Source of the DNA: Toxoplasma gondii ME49
Lineage: Eukaryota; Apicomplexa; Conoidasida; Eucoccidiorida; Sarcocystidae
Assembly: GCF_000006565.2 (NCBI RefSeq)
Contig: NC_031473.1
Location: forward strand, 1,054,001-1,118,000
Direction: 5' to 3'
Length of the DNA stretch: 64,000 bases
The translations under genes were made by a program, and so were the position numbers. The notes below the pieces were generated by a model. That model was not told the DNA's origin. It saw nothing but the letters and a program-made list of their open reading frames with translations, and made no database searches. Below are positions 12,800-24,929 of the stretch, one piece after another (position 1 is the stretch's first letter; each line of letters begins with the position of its first letter).

Positions 12800-15767
12800 C
12801 TACGTGAGCCAGGACGCACCGGAGAAGGCGATGGTGATGATCCAGGAGACGAAGACTCCACCAAAGAGCTTCCAGTTGACGGACGCCGTGTTGATCACAG
12901 GACACTGTACGGCTCGCTTCTTGGGCTCCTCGCCCTCGGCTACCGGCCCGTCGCCTGTCTCCCGCCGCGGATGCTTGGGCTCCATCAGGCCCACACCCAC
13001 AGTGCTGCCCACGGCGCAGTGCGTCGTCGACAGCGGGATGCCTATGGCGCTGAAAATCAAAACGGTCTGAAGCGCAAACCCCCAGAAACAGTCGAGAAAA
13101 GGAACACCAGGAACATGCAGACCCTCAAGTCACAACATTTCTTTACCCCACAACAAAAGGGATTCTACAGCCTACGCGGTGACGGTGACTCTTCATCTGC
13201 TTCACAGTCGGCACACAGTGCCATACGGATTCCTCTTAGTACTCCAGTTCAGCGTACTACGTTTCGTCTCTATGGTCTAGCGACAAACACACCTACATAA
13301 ATATATATATATATATATATGTGCATACAAACATGCATAGATCTGTATATGTGTGCATGCCTATTCTAGCATTCCTCACATAGCGACAACTTCGTATGTC
13401 TATATATCTATGTTTATACATACATATGCGCAAATATGTCGGTTATCGCCGTGGCGGCCCCCAAGAGAGTGAGCAGGCGCGTTTTGTGAATATTCCGAGG
13501 TTCACCATGGAGCCACACAGGTGAATGGATCAGAGCGCGCGAATCCCCACGGTGTGTGCTGCAACGTTTCTTTTCACTTGAGTCTGTTGACGTTTGCGGC
13601 TTGGACTTTTCCTTTAGCGAACAAGTTCCTTTGAGTGTGAACTGTGCAGTGCTCGATGTACGTCGGCACCCATTTGAAGAGCGTCAGTGCTGCTCTACAG
13701 CTTCGCTTGTTCGTGTGTTTCGCGTCCCGCCTCCGAGGGCCTTTGACGGCGCCGCGCGAGTGCGAAGAGACTCTCTGGACTGCTGGTGAAGGCCGCGCAG
13801 GCCGGCGTCGCGTACCCAGGCAGCGCCGAGTTCCATGGAGAATCCGCGCGCGGGAGTGATTTTCACCAGCTTCACTCCGACGGTTTTGATGACTCGGTAC
13901 CCCAGCAGCGCCAGGCCCAGCGACATGCTCAGGCCTCCAAAGAGGAGAATGTACCACGGCGAACCGATCTCGCTGTCTGCCGACCCAGACTGGTAGACCG
14001 TGAGGATCGCCGCGAACGGCCCAATTGCGTTCGCCGTGTCATTCGCGCTGTGGGCGATGCACCCCATGCATGCAGAGACAACTTGGCAAGCTGAAAAAAA
14101 CAACTCGGTCTCCGTGTCAAATACCTCGGCTCCCGTCTGCAGACGCGCCACCAAGTCGTCTTCTGTGCTCCCCTGCAAGAAACAAATGCACACACAGACT
14201 GCTTGCATGCGTTCTCGCGGACGACAGACCGGCTCACTGCCATGAGGCCTCCAGTCTCCGCCCGAACGCCCGACTCAAGCGGGGCTTGCCGCGAACAGCA
14301 GCTTGGCTCCCGCTCGACTCGGATCACGTTCCAGGCGGTTCCAGGTTGCGAAACGTTTCGACTCTGCAGTGAACAGCCGCGCGCGCACTGGCGAGAAAAC
14401 GCTTGAGACGAGCCCCCGTACTCCGCGGTCGACACACGGAGGCGTTGTCTGACGCGCCACAACCGCCGCAAAGCGTTCCGCGCTTCTTCCCCAAGCGAAG
14501 AAAAACCTGCATTTCTGCATTTGGCGCCACAGCTCAGTCTCTGCTACCGCTGCCTCGCATCGAAGCCCTCTCTGCGCATTTCGAAAGTCTACGGTCTCTT
14601 TGCAAGACTGCGCAAACACACACCCTCTACCCCAGTGCATCATCTGTTCCCCGCCTCTGCGCCTCAGAGCCACTGCTTCGCTCGCGCGGAAGTCTGCGTC
14701 TCTTCCTTCTTCCCCAACCGAGAGCGACCGCCTGCTCCGAAGCGTCCTGCTGGAGGGCAAAGGCGTTTCTAGGGTGCCTGTGCATGCACTGCGAGGCACC
14801 GTGCTCCAATCCCCTCGACTCGGTAGAGGCGTTGCCTTTCTTCTCCCCATCCGGTTCTCGTTCCCCCGTCGCGCCCAGCGTTCGCACCTACCTCAGCGTG
14901 GATGTCTTTGAACCAAGGCATGCTCCGCCATGCAGCCTTCAGCTTCCCCCTCCAGGAGCGCGGCGCGTCTTCTTCTTCGTCGACACCCGAGCCGAGAGAG
15001 TCCGCGAGGTCTGCCTGTGAAACGAAGACGAGGCCGTTGTCGTCGTGCGAGACGGTGGGCGCGAAGAATCCCTCCGGAGCCTCGCCGGTCACCCGCGGCG
15101 GAAGAAGCAAAGTCCTGCGCGCGTCGCGCTCCCGCTTCGCAGCAGGCACCTCATCGCGTCGCTCCGGGTGCGGCGCCAGATCCGCGAAAAGTGGAGACGC
15201 TTCCGCGTCCTTCGCGCCCGCCAGTGCCGCGCTCTGTCTCCTTCTGTCGGGGCCTTCCGGGGTGTCTGCGTCGGTGTCGCTCAGCGCCGGGGGATGCCCG
15301 TGCGTCGCCGTGGAGGCAAACGCTCGAGGAACAGACGGAGACACTGGAGCAGGCGAGCAAGTCCGCGGCACTGGCGGGCGCGAAGGCGGTCGACGGGGAG
15401 AAGCCGAAGGAGAAGAGGGAGTCGAAGAAGGAGACGGGGAAGAAGGTGGAACAGATGAGCTCGGAGAGGAGAGAAACGCGCTGAAATCCGACGTCGACCG
15501 CTGAAGTGGATACCGCGAGTCCCCACGCGAAGCAGCAGAACAACGCGGGGACGCACAGTGCTGAACAGACGCGTGAAAAGCCGCCTGTGCATCTTCAGCT
15601 AAACTTCGAGAAAACGCCAAGACACTCCGATCCGGAACAGAAGACCCCACAGGGTCGGCCGCAAACTGAAAAAAACACAAAATGCACAGCGCAAAGTCCA
15701 CGCATCCAGACTCAAATACAGATTGTAGACGTACTATTCCATATTCCCTATATTCTATACATATGCA

Positions 15768-15802
<35 letters not shown>

Positions 15803-17604
15803 GGGGGGGGAATAAGTGCCAGTTCAGACGTAGTTCCTCTGAAAAAGTTGCACAAAGGTTTCTGCACCCTTACTCTGGACTCAGGACTCTGAGCTGCAGT
15901 TCCGACGTCTGGTTTCGCTGCCGCGGCGCGGCCGTCGTTGATCTGGAGGCTGTCAGCGCAGGTGTCCATACACTCGAGAGGCGGGGGCTTTTGCAAGCGA
16001 CTTTCCGCGGAGGCGATTCTCGCGTTTTCTTCTCCCGCAAGCCGCAGCGCATCCTCGAGAGCGCCTGGGCGCCGTTCCCCCTCCTTCGCGACGCAGGACC
16101 TTGGTGTGAGGAGCAGGCCCCCGGGTCGCGCGTGTGACGGCCCAGTGCCTTCCTCGGAGGCGTCTCGAGGCTCTGTTCTGCTGCTTCGTTTCTGCCGACG
16201 CCGGTAGCTCTCCACGCGGTAGAAGGCGAAGCGGTAGACCAGGCAGGAAATGACGAAGGTCAACGCGACGGACAACGCGACCGCGATCCCCAGAGCGGTC
16301 CCCGAGTGAGCGTCTGCCCAGCGCGAAATGCGACACGGCTCAAAGTGCTCCACACGGCCTCCCGCCACCATCTGAGGACGCGCGAAAAAGAAGCCAGGGA
16401 GACGACAAAAAGGCATCGAGAGAGTGAGGGAAGGTCGAAAAAAGAAAGCCCCGTGTGAAGGACCCGTACACACGCTTTCCAGTGTCTCTGCACGCAAGGC
16501 TCCGCACAACTCCCCGAAGACAACCGGCGTCGTCGACGAAGGCATGCGACGAGGAAGCAGGCTTGCGAACACCGTCTTCCGACTTCGCGTCTGTTTCGGC
16601 TCTCCGCCGGGAGAAAGGCCTCAGGCGCCTCCTTCTTCAACTCGACACTGCCCACCAGCCTGCCTACGGTCTGAGAAGCGGCGAGTGGACCACCGGCGTT
16701 TGGAGACTGACCTGGTCGCAGCTCACGTTGAGCTCGAAGAAGTTCTTGAAGACGAGGAAGACGGAGAACGTGAGCGTAATGAGGTAAATGAAGATCCAGA
16801 GGAAGCGCTTGGCACGACGCAGCGGCTGGCGACTGCGGAGAATCAACCTGCGCATGCAGACGAAGATCGTCGCGCCTGCGGCACTCGCTGCGAGCGGTGC
16901 GGCGACCCAGGAACCGACGATGAACGCGACTTGCGTCCACTTGACTGCTCGTACGTTGCCGGAGGCGAGGCCGAATCCCAGCAGAGCGCCAATGATCGAG
17001 TGTGTCGTCGACACCGGCAGTCCCAGATGGTTTGCGAGGAACAACCAGAGCCCAGCGCCGACCAACGCGCACAACATCCCCGTCATCAGGATCGACGGCG
17101 TCTCGCGAAAGACCTCGAAGTCTGAAGAAAGCAACGCAGACACCAGGTGAACGCCAAACGCCGTACACAGAGACCGCGAGAGAGAGCACGAATCCCGAAC
17201 AAAAAACCTGCCTCTCTCACACCAGCTCGCAAACAGCCTTCTGAACGGACAGACGAGCTTGGATATGCAATTGTGTGTATGGATGCACTTGCAGCCGGAA
17301 GAGCAGCCGCCGGGAGCGCGCCAAGACGGAGAGTCTCACCGATGATTTTCGAGCGAATGCTGTCGGTGACGGCGCCTCCGAGGAGGGTGGCTCCGACGGT
17401 CTCCAAAACGGCGGACATGCCGATCGCCGCCCAGAGAGGAATGGCTCTCGACCCCACCGAACTGCTGAACGTATTCGCGACGTCATTCGCGCCAATCGCA
17501 AACGCAGTGAGGAAACAAGTAACTCCCGCCACAGCGACGATCCACGTATACTCTCCTGGCGCGCCTGCCAGCGAGGGCGCAGAGAGCTCAGCAACCGCCT
17601 CCAT
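12800..17604 (-). CDS. PiT: PiT-family sodium/phosphate symporter
   Basis: Six minus-strand exons are phase-consistent: 17604-17340, 17121-16712, 16371-15874, 15665-14892, 14172-13816 and 13066-12800, giving 856 aa. Exon 1 carries the first PiT signature (AIGANDVANTFSSSVGS, N40 and D41) and exon 2 has PVSTTHSIIG. Exon 5 has the inverted-repeat partner HSANDTANAIGPF (from H690) and exon 6 PLSTTHCAVGSTVGVG. These duplicated motifs define the family, which imports inorganic phosphate with sodium across the plasma membrane. Around ten or more hydrophobic helices are split into two blocks by a hydrophilic loop of about 390 residues (roughly 250-640), rich in Ser, Pro and charged residues and encoded by exons 3 and 4. 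Such a long loop is typical of eukaryotic PiT proteins but large here. The start is the first ATG of exon 1; an upstream TTG extends the frame without an ATG. The gene is divergent from the coiled-coil gene at 20.9 kb. Confidence 0.95.
13297..13320. repeat. (TA)n microsatellite in PiT intron 5
   Basis: Twelve TA units within the intron between exons 5 and 6 of the phosphate transporter gene. Confidence 0.8.
15771..15810. repeat. (TA)n followed by G10 in PiT intron 3
   Basis: About fifteen TA units run directly into ten guanines. It lies in the intron between PiT exons 3 and 4, about 60 bases beyond the exon 3 donor. Confidence 0.85.
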
Positions 17605-20600
17605 CTTAAGACGAACGAAAAACAATTAAAAAACGGAAAAACGCATACATGCATGCACGCACATCTATTTATAAATAGGTATATATAACTAGGTATATAC
17701 AAATAAATTGGTAATTCTATGTGCATATATGAGTCGTGGGTATGCGGGGGGACTGTGTCGGTAAGAGAAGACGCAGAAGGGCAAAAGGGGGGGGGGGTGT
17801 GAGGCGCCGTCAGGAAGAGCCGATTCGTGAGCGAACGAAGAGACAGCGGCGATCCAGACTTTCGAATCCGCAACAACGGAGAAGAGGAGAGGTCTGCGAT
17901 GCTGAAAAAGATTCAGGTTTCTGCGGGAGAAGACGCGTTTAAAGCAGACGAGGAAGAAGGGACGCGGCGTCTGTGGAGAACGTCGAAGAGACTTTGAAGC
18001 CTTGAAAACCGCACCAAGAAGACGCTCTCGGAGGTGAGCAAATGTCGCTTCGTGAGAATGGGCGTCTCGACTCCATGCGACTGAGCGTGTACAGAGAGAC
18101 AGAGCCAGTTTTCGTTTTTCGAACACCCGACAGCGCGAACGCGGAGTCAAAATACTCGCGCTGCCTTTCGAAGATGACAAGAAATACGAAATGTCTTCGC
18201 GGAAGGCGACCTCCAGAGAAAGCGAGGCGCAGATCCAGTCGGCTTGCACTGTACGTACACCCGGCGAGAGACGAAGCGAGGAGTGACCGAGCCGCCAGAG
18301 GCCGGCGAAGACATCGCGATTCACAGATCAGTGAAAGGAGCTTTTCCGTTCTCGGACGGAGGAGGCGCACAGTGGATTTCCTTCGCTCCCGCAGGCTAGG
18401 AAGACGAGGCGAACTAAAGACCAGCGCGTCATGATGGAGGCCGACAGGTGACACTGTCGAATTCCAGCGGCTTCTCCCGGGTCCGCATCCTCCCGGCGGA
18501 GAGTCGACACAGGAGTGCAGGGAACGACAGAGAACGACAGGGAACGAGAGAGAACGACAGGGAACGAGAGAGAACGAGGAAGAAGACGAAGTGAGAGAAA
18601 GGAAGCCCAACGCGAAAAGCGAAGCAAACCGCCAGGCGGGGGAAAGGGAGGCAAAAGGCGGAAAACTCGCGGGGTCTGGAGCCGTTTGTGGGGTGTCTGT
18701 ACACCCGACCGCGGAGCGCTTGCGCCAGCGCAACAGAGTTCTCCACGACTCTTGTCGACGAGAAGGATAAAGCGGTGTAAAAAAAAAGCGGAGTTCTGGC
18801 GAAGAGGCAATGTGACTTTGGACAATCGAGGAAAAAAAGCGAGGCGCGCCTAGGACCCAGACACGGCCTCTCGACAAGGAGAGTTGCGGCGGAGTCTGCG
18901 ACTCAAACGTAGAGAAAACGAAATGCCAAAGATACACGAGGCAAGCCTCAGCTTCCCTTTCTTCGTCGCGTCGCTCGTTTTCTTTTTTCCTGCGCGGTTC
19001 TGCCGTTGTGCATTTCCTCCGAAGCCTCCACGGCGTTGCTGCTGGCACAACCGCGGGCCAAGGTTCCCTGCGCTGCCTTCTGGGCACCGATTGGAGACGT
19101 TATTTTTTCTGCAGAAAAATGAGCAGTTCAAACAGGCCAACAGGGATCCTTGTCGTGCTCGGGCGTCTCTCTCTGTGTTTGGCGACCTCCTCCGCCCCCG
19201 TCTCCGGACACCCTGGGGACGAGGAAAAGCCTCGTTTTGCGGGTGGAAGGAGGCAGTGTTGAGGGCGCGACTCGCGCGAAGACTGGAGAAAAGCGACGGC
19301 GAAGACGAGAACTCGAGTTTGACGGAGACCAGCGACCCGCAAAAAAAGAGAAAAAAAAGACGGCCTGGGGGTTGCCACGGGGAAGCCGGGGAGGAGAGAA
19401 AAAGTCAATCGCGGGCGGACATGCGCCGGCCTTCACAGACGCTCGCGATCCGATGTTCTCTCCTTCACAAGCGCGATGTGACGTCAAAGATGCAGAGCGA
19501 AAGACAGCGAAAAGATAATTCTCAACCGACGCCCAACAGGTTTTCTTCAGCTACGCCTCGCCACTGCCCAGCCAAGCTCCCCACCGACGCATGCTCGCGT
19601 TTGAAAAATCGAGCAACCTTTTGCCTCGCGGCCCGCGGAGGTCGAACCCTCTGTCTTTTGAAGTCTTCACCAGCTGCCTCCGGCGCTTCTCTGCAGCGAC
19701 GAGCTCGCCAGGAAAAGAAAACACCCGCCACCGTCCTAAATTGCCGACGGAAAACGGGAAGACGGAGGAGTTGGCGCAAAAGCGCCCGAGACCCGTCCGC
19801 AGAAAAGCAAGACACTCTCCGCGACGTTCGCCAACAGTCTGCGCTGCGCATGCGAAGACCTGAGATGCAGAACGCGCATGTCGCCGACGGAGAGGAAATT
19901 TGTCGAACGGAGAGACGGAGAACTGGAGAGCGCCGAGCTTTAGAGAGAAAAAGCTGCGCGACTCGCTCTGAAAAACTCTTAGAGGATAGAGCGTCGAAAG
20001 CAGGGTGCCTGCTGCCCGTCTTTTTGAGGAGCCTGCAGGTGTCACAGGAAATCCGTCGCGCGCCCTTTGCGCATGAAAGCCGACGCGTCTTGAGGATCCC
20101 TGGAAAGCCGAAAAACCTGTTTCGAAGTGTGCACGGTGTTCTTTGCGCCGAGAGCAGCCGAAGAACTGGGTCGAACGAGACTTTTCCCCGGCGACGCGTC
20201 TTAGGATCCGCCACCCGTCGGTGTCTCGTAGTCTACTGAAACCTTGCTGGAGGTTCTCGACGGAAAGCGGACTCTTTTTCACCGTGGTTTTCGCCTTGCC
20301 TTTGGTCTGCCGACTCTGCGCTGTCTGCTCTTTCTTCTCACGCCATTTATTTTGCTCTCCCGGCGTCTCTCGCCTTCGTTCGCGCGAGTCGAAAACCTTG
20401 ACCAGACCCGCCGCGAGCCGGAAGCTTGACACACTCTTTCAACTCGGCCGTACATACACCGCCAGTTTTCGCGCTTCGGGAGAGTTTGGCATCCTGGCCG
20501 CGTACGGCGCCTTTCTCTACGTTTTTTCAGAGGTTCCCTTCGTTTTCCTTCGCCATCTTTTCTCTGAGACATCCCGCGCCTTGGTACAGACGAACCCGCC

Positions 20601-20912
20601 ACCTGGAACTACGGATGCATGCGTATGGATACTCGCCGTTTACTCCTCTTGCCTTGTTGTCTGACTCTCGTCGACACCGCGACGCGTCCTGCAGTTCCGG
20701 AACTGCGTTTGTAGGTCTCCGGTCTCTGCCTGAGTGCCTTTTCCTGCCTCTGCAGACGAAGAAAATCCGACCACCGCACTGGTGGATCTGCAAATAAAGG
20801 ACTGTTTGCTCGTTCTTTCCTTTTCGACGCCTCCGTTCCTCCACTCTGCCTCTCCACTCTTTTTTTCCTTCGCTACATTGGCTTTACATTGGCTTTCTTC
20901 CCCAGCGCCACA
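17605..20912. other. Shared 5' region of two divergent genes
   Basis: The transporter gene reads left and the coiled-coil gene reads right from this 3.3-kb interval. It should hold two promoters and two leaders. Many overlapping frames are open, including one of 451 codons, but they are Arg/Ser-rich and show no domains, as expected of GC-biased non-coding DNA. A G11 run lies at 17787-17797 and a 10-bp tandem repeat at 18521-18580. Confidence 0.5.
18521..18580. repeat. 10-bp tandem repeat (about six units)
   Basis: Six consecutive decamers of the form (A/G)GAACGA(C/G)AG, alternating between GGAACGACAG-like and AGAACGAGAG-like variants; the last unit diverges. It is situated about 0.9 kb upstream of the transporter start codon. 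Confidence 0.85.
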
Positions 20913-23900
20913 ATGTCGCTTTTCTCTGGGATGATGGTCAAGCAGGCGGGTGCGTCGTCTTCGCCTGTCGCGCCGTCTGCGCGTCCGCCGTCGGATTCCT
21001 CTGACTCCAAGCGTCTCTCTGAGGAGCAGAAGCCGAGTCCAGCAGAGTCTTCCAGCGTTCCGCCGACACACAAACAACTCGTCACAGAAAGGAGCTCTTC
21101 TGAGCGTCGAAGTGGGGAGGCAGGGGAAACCGTTGGGTTTCCTCCGCTGGCGAACGAAAACATCCGGTCCTCTTCTGGACAAACGTCGCTATCTGCTGTC
21201 TTCTCTCCAGACTCTAACCGCGCCGGAACTCCCTCGCCTCCGTCGTCGACTTCTTCCTTGCTCTCTCCTGCGCTTTCTTCGACATCTTCTTCCGCCTTCT
21301 CCTTTCTTCGAGTGCCTCGCGCCTCCACATCCAGTTCCCCTTCAACTGAGAGACTTTCTTCTTCTCTCTCCGATGTCACAAAGCGTGATACCGTCTCTTC
21401 TTCCTCTTCTTTCTCTTCTTCCTCTTCTTTCTCTTCTTCCTCTTCTTCCTCTTCTTCCTCTTCTTCCTCTTCCTCGTCTGCCTTCCCCTTCTCCTCTTCT
21501 TCCTCTTCTTCCTCTTCCTCGTCTGCCTTCCCCTTCTCCTCTTCTTCCTCTTCTTCGTCTGCGTTTGAATTTGCAAGGCCTGGTCCGGCGTCTGTAGGCG
21601 CGCCGTCTCTGGGGGACCTGGATGCCTCAGACTCTTTCGCGGCGCCGAACCGTTTGCCGCGCGTCGTCAAGAAACGACCTCGCAGTGTGAACGTTCCAGG
21701 GTACATGTACAGACAGCAAACTTCCAGCTTGGAAGTCCGAGCTGGAGAGAACGCAGCGCTGCGGGAGAGCAGCGGCTGCGGCGCCTCTGGGTCTTCCTGC
21801 CTCGCCGCCTCTGAAGTGTCTGTACACCCGAGCGCCAGGTCGGAGTCGCGCGCTGTCTCGTCTCGATCTGGAGTCTGTGCTTCTCCGAGACTCTCTGCCG
21901 CGAGTCCGATTTCTCGCGAGTTTGAGTCTCCGGCCGAGGGCCGAGGCAATTCCGAGGAGAACCTCGGACATTCCGATTTCCTCTCTTCGTCCAGTTCGCT
22001 CTCTGTCTCCTCACCCTCGATATCCTCACCTCCGTCGGACCCGGTGCCTTCTTCTCTCGCGCTCGCTCCGTCGCTCTCTGCTCCATCCTCGAACCTTCTT
22101 CTTCCCGAGAGCGGCGAGAGCGGCGACAGCGTCTGCGTCTCTGCGAGATCTGCAGAGGTCTGCGCTTCTCCGGCCTCGCATTCTTCTCGATTCCTCGGCA
22201 AGGAGCTCAGCGGCGAAGACAAGTCTGCGTGGTACTACGTCTGCCGGTCGGACTGTCTGCAGCAGCAACGCGACGAGTTGCGGCGCATGGCAGAGGCGGT
22301 CGAGGTCCAGGCCTCGACTTTGACGCGTTTGGAGGAGCTTCTCGACTCGCAGAGTCGACTGGAGAGGGAACAGAAAGAAGAGATTTTACGTGAGGCCTTC
22401 GAAGCCGCTGCGAAACTCGACACCGAACTGGAGCAAGTCGAAACCGCCTTCGACTCGGAGCTCCTTCGGGGGCTCCAGGCAGGCGCCAGAGAGCAGATCC
22501 GAGCTGCAGACGGCGTCGCAGACCTCGCAGAGCATCTCTTCAGTGCAGTCGCGAATCTTCATGCGCAGCTCAGAGACATCGAGGAAACCCGCAAGCAGGC
22601 CGCCGCGCGCGCGAAGGAAAACGCGAAACGCAGACACGAAGAAGAAGAACAGACGCTCAACAGGGTCAGGAAAACAGACTTGGCAAAGCCGACAGTCCTC
22701 GAACTACTCAAACAGAAATCGACATATCAAGTCATGGACCTGTATAGACATTTGCGCATATATTTATACGTGTACATAGATGTACATATGTATGCATATA
22801 TATATATATATGTATATTTATTTATTTGTTCGTCCATAAATGTAGAAATGACGAATCGAGACGAGACGGGGACTCGATGCGGGAGAGAGGTGTGATCCGT
22901 TTTCTGCGAGTTCGACTGTCTTGGTTATTGTGTCTTTGAGGGGCTATCGATAGAAGATGAAAGCGTTCCAAGGTCTACTTCAGGGAAGGAAACGAACGGA
23001 AAGATGTTTTTTAATCCACGTGGAAAACGCGGATCAAGCAGGAAGGATACGTTTTTTATGAAGCTGAAAAACAGGAATTTAAGGGAGAAAAATACGTATT
23101 TTATGAGGGTGAGAAAGAACAGAGGGTGGAGAAGATATGCTGCTTCGGGGGCGAGGCGTGAGGCGTAGAACCTTTTTTTTCTGTTTCGTCAGGGAGGCCG
23201 AGATTTGAAGGAGAACGCTGCTGCCTTTTTTTCTGGAAAGTCATTGCGCCATCAGGATTTGTAGATTTTTTCAAGTGCAAGATCTGGCGCTGGCTTGTTC
23301 TTTTTCGTCAGTGTCAACGACTTGGTTTATAGTTTCTGTGTTTTTTCGTTTTTTCCGAGACATTTTTTTCTTCGTCTCTCGGTGCATGCGAGGCTGCCGG
23401 AGGTGCCGGCGCAGGTTTCCGCGAGTCGTACGGGCAGAGCGTTTTCCTGACTGGGAGGAAGAACTAAGAAAGGCAGTCAAGTTTCAGTCTACTTATGTCC
23501 TGTCTGCATTGTAACGCAGGAAAAAAAAAGGCTGACAGAAAGGGGAGGGCGGTCACCGACACCGGCGACAGTTTTTCGTCTTTTCTTCTGTCGAGCCTCT
23601 TTTCTCGGTTTCCTGCTGCATGCCTTGCGCCGCGTTGTCTTCTCCCCTTTCTATAGGTTCTCTTCTCTTTCTTCCTGGGTCGGATCCAAGCTTTCCTTTC
23701 TGTCTGTTGGTTCTTCGTGCTGCCTCGCCTCTCCGTTCTCGTCTTGAGAGTCGCCAGCGCGCCGGCGTCTGCCTTCCTGTCCTTTTTCGGACCTTTTTTC
23801 CTGATAGGAGACCTGCGCGTCTCGCGCCTCGTCGCTTCAGCTGCTGCCAGGCCTTTCATCTGTTTCTCTGCTGTGTTCTTGGTGATCCGTTTCCTCTTTT

Positions 23901-24891
23901 TTTCCGTCAGGAAGCCGAAGCGCTGCAGGAGCATGTTCGAGAGTGCGAAGCTGCGACGCAGGCGAACGCGCGAGAATTCAGAGAGTTGTCGACCCGCAGG
24001 AAAGCGGCGACGGAGGAACTGCATGCAGCAGTCAGTCAACTGGAGAACGAACAAGTGTACGTTGAAAACGGCTTTCCTGTTCTCTTTGGTGTGCTTGAGG
24101 AGTCAACGCTGTTTCGAACTTGCTCTACGCTGAGGGTGTCTCTCAAAAACGCGTCTGCCTCCCTTCGCTGTGTCTTCTACACTTCCAGCGGCAGTCTGCG
24201 TTTCAGTGGCGCGTCGCTTGTTCTTTTTTTTCGGCGCGTCTTCCCGGCAGTCGCTTTCCTTGCAGGAAATGCGCGAAGCCAATTGATGTAGGCTCTGGCT
24301 TCAGCGAGTTCCTGTGTTCGCCGCTGTTGTCAGTAGATACGCGTTTTCGCGAGTTCTGGAGAAAGCGCTTTCCGACGCCTTTCGAGACGTTTGTGCAGTC
24401 GAATCAGCAACCGCTGAATTGGAAGGACGAGTTGTTCCAGAGTTTCTCGATTCCTTCTGGGTGCGCCTCCGCCTTGGACCTGTCAGCTGTCTTGACGCAG
24501 AGTTTGTTGTATGTGCAGGGAGACCCGAGGAAAGATCGAAGAGCTGCGCAGCCAGCTTGCGGAGTTGGAGTCCGAATTCGAGACTCGCAGCCGACAAATC
24601 GCAGATTTGCGCGATGAACACAGCCGGTAAAAACGCGAATACTTTGGAATAGTCACATCGCAACGGTTGTCCATCGACAATGCGCAGACACACTCACGCG
24701 CACTCTTGCGTTTGCGAAGAATTTCCCATCTCAAGAATTACGAAAATAAAGACATGAATGTATATATGTCTATATATGCATACATGTACTTATGCAAATG
24801 TGTATACTTGCGTACATTTTGTGGTCAGACGATTGCCTTTTTAAACGGATGAACATCTGGGAAGGTGTACACGTGTTGGTATTATACATGC

Positions 24892-24929
<38 letters not shown>

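Noticed and set aside
14902..15504. Plus-strand frames opposite PiT exon 4
   Set aside because: Antisense of the hydrophilic loop; low complexity and no independent evidence.
18884..20239. Long plus-strand open frame of about 450 codons in the divergent promoter region
   Set aside because: Arg/Ser/Lys-skewed composition, no domain, and comparable open frames on the other strand. It looks like a by-product of GC-biased leader sequence.
20873..22222. Minus-strand frame of about 450 codons rich in glutamate
   Set aside because: It is the antisense of the serine-rich exon 1 of the coiled-coil gene; Ser codons read as Glu/Lys/Arg on the opposite strand.
24266..24287. 22-nt candidate exon reading EMREAN in the coiled-coil gene
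   Set aside because: In the phase needed by the preceding exon it contains an in-frame TGA before its donor, and skipping it gives a continuous coiled coil.
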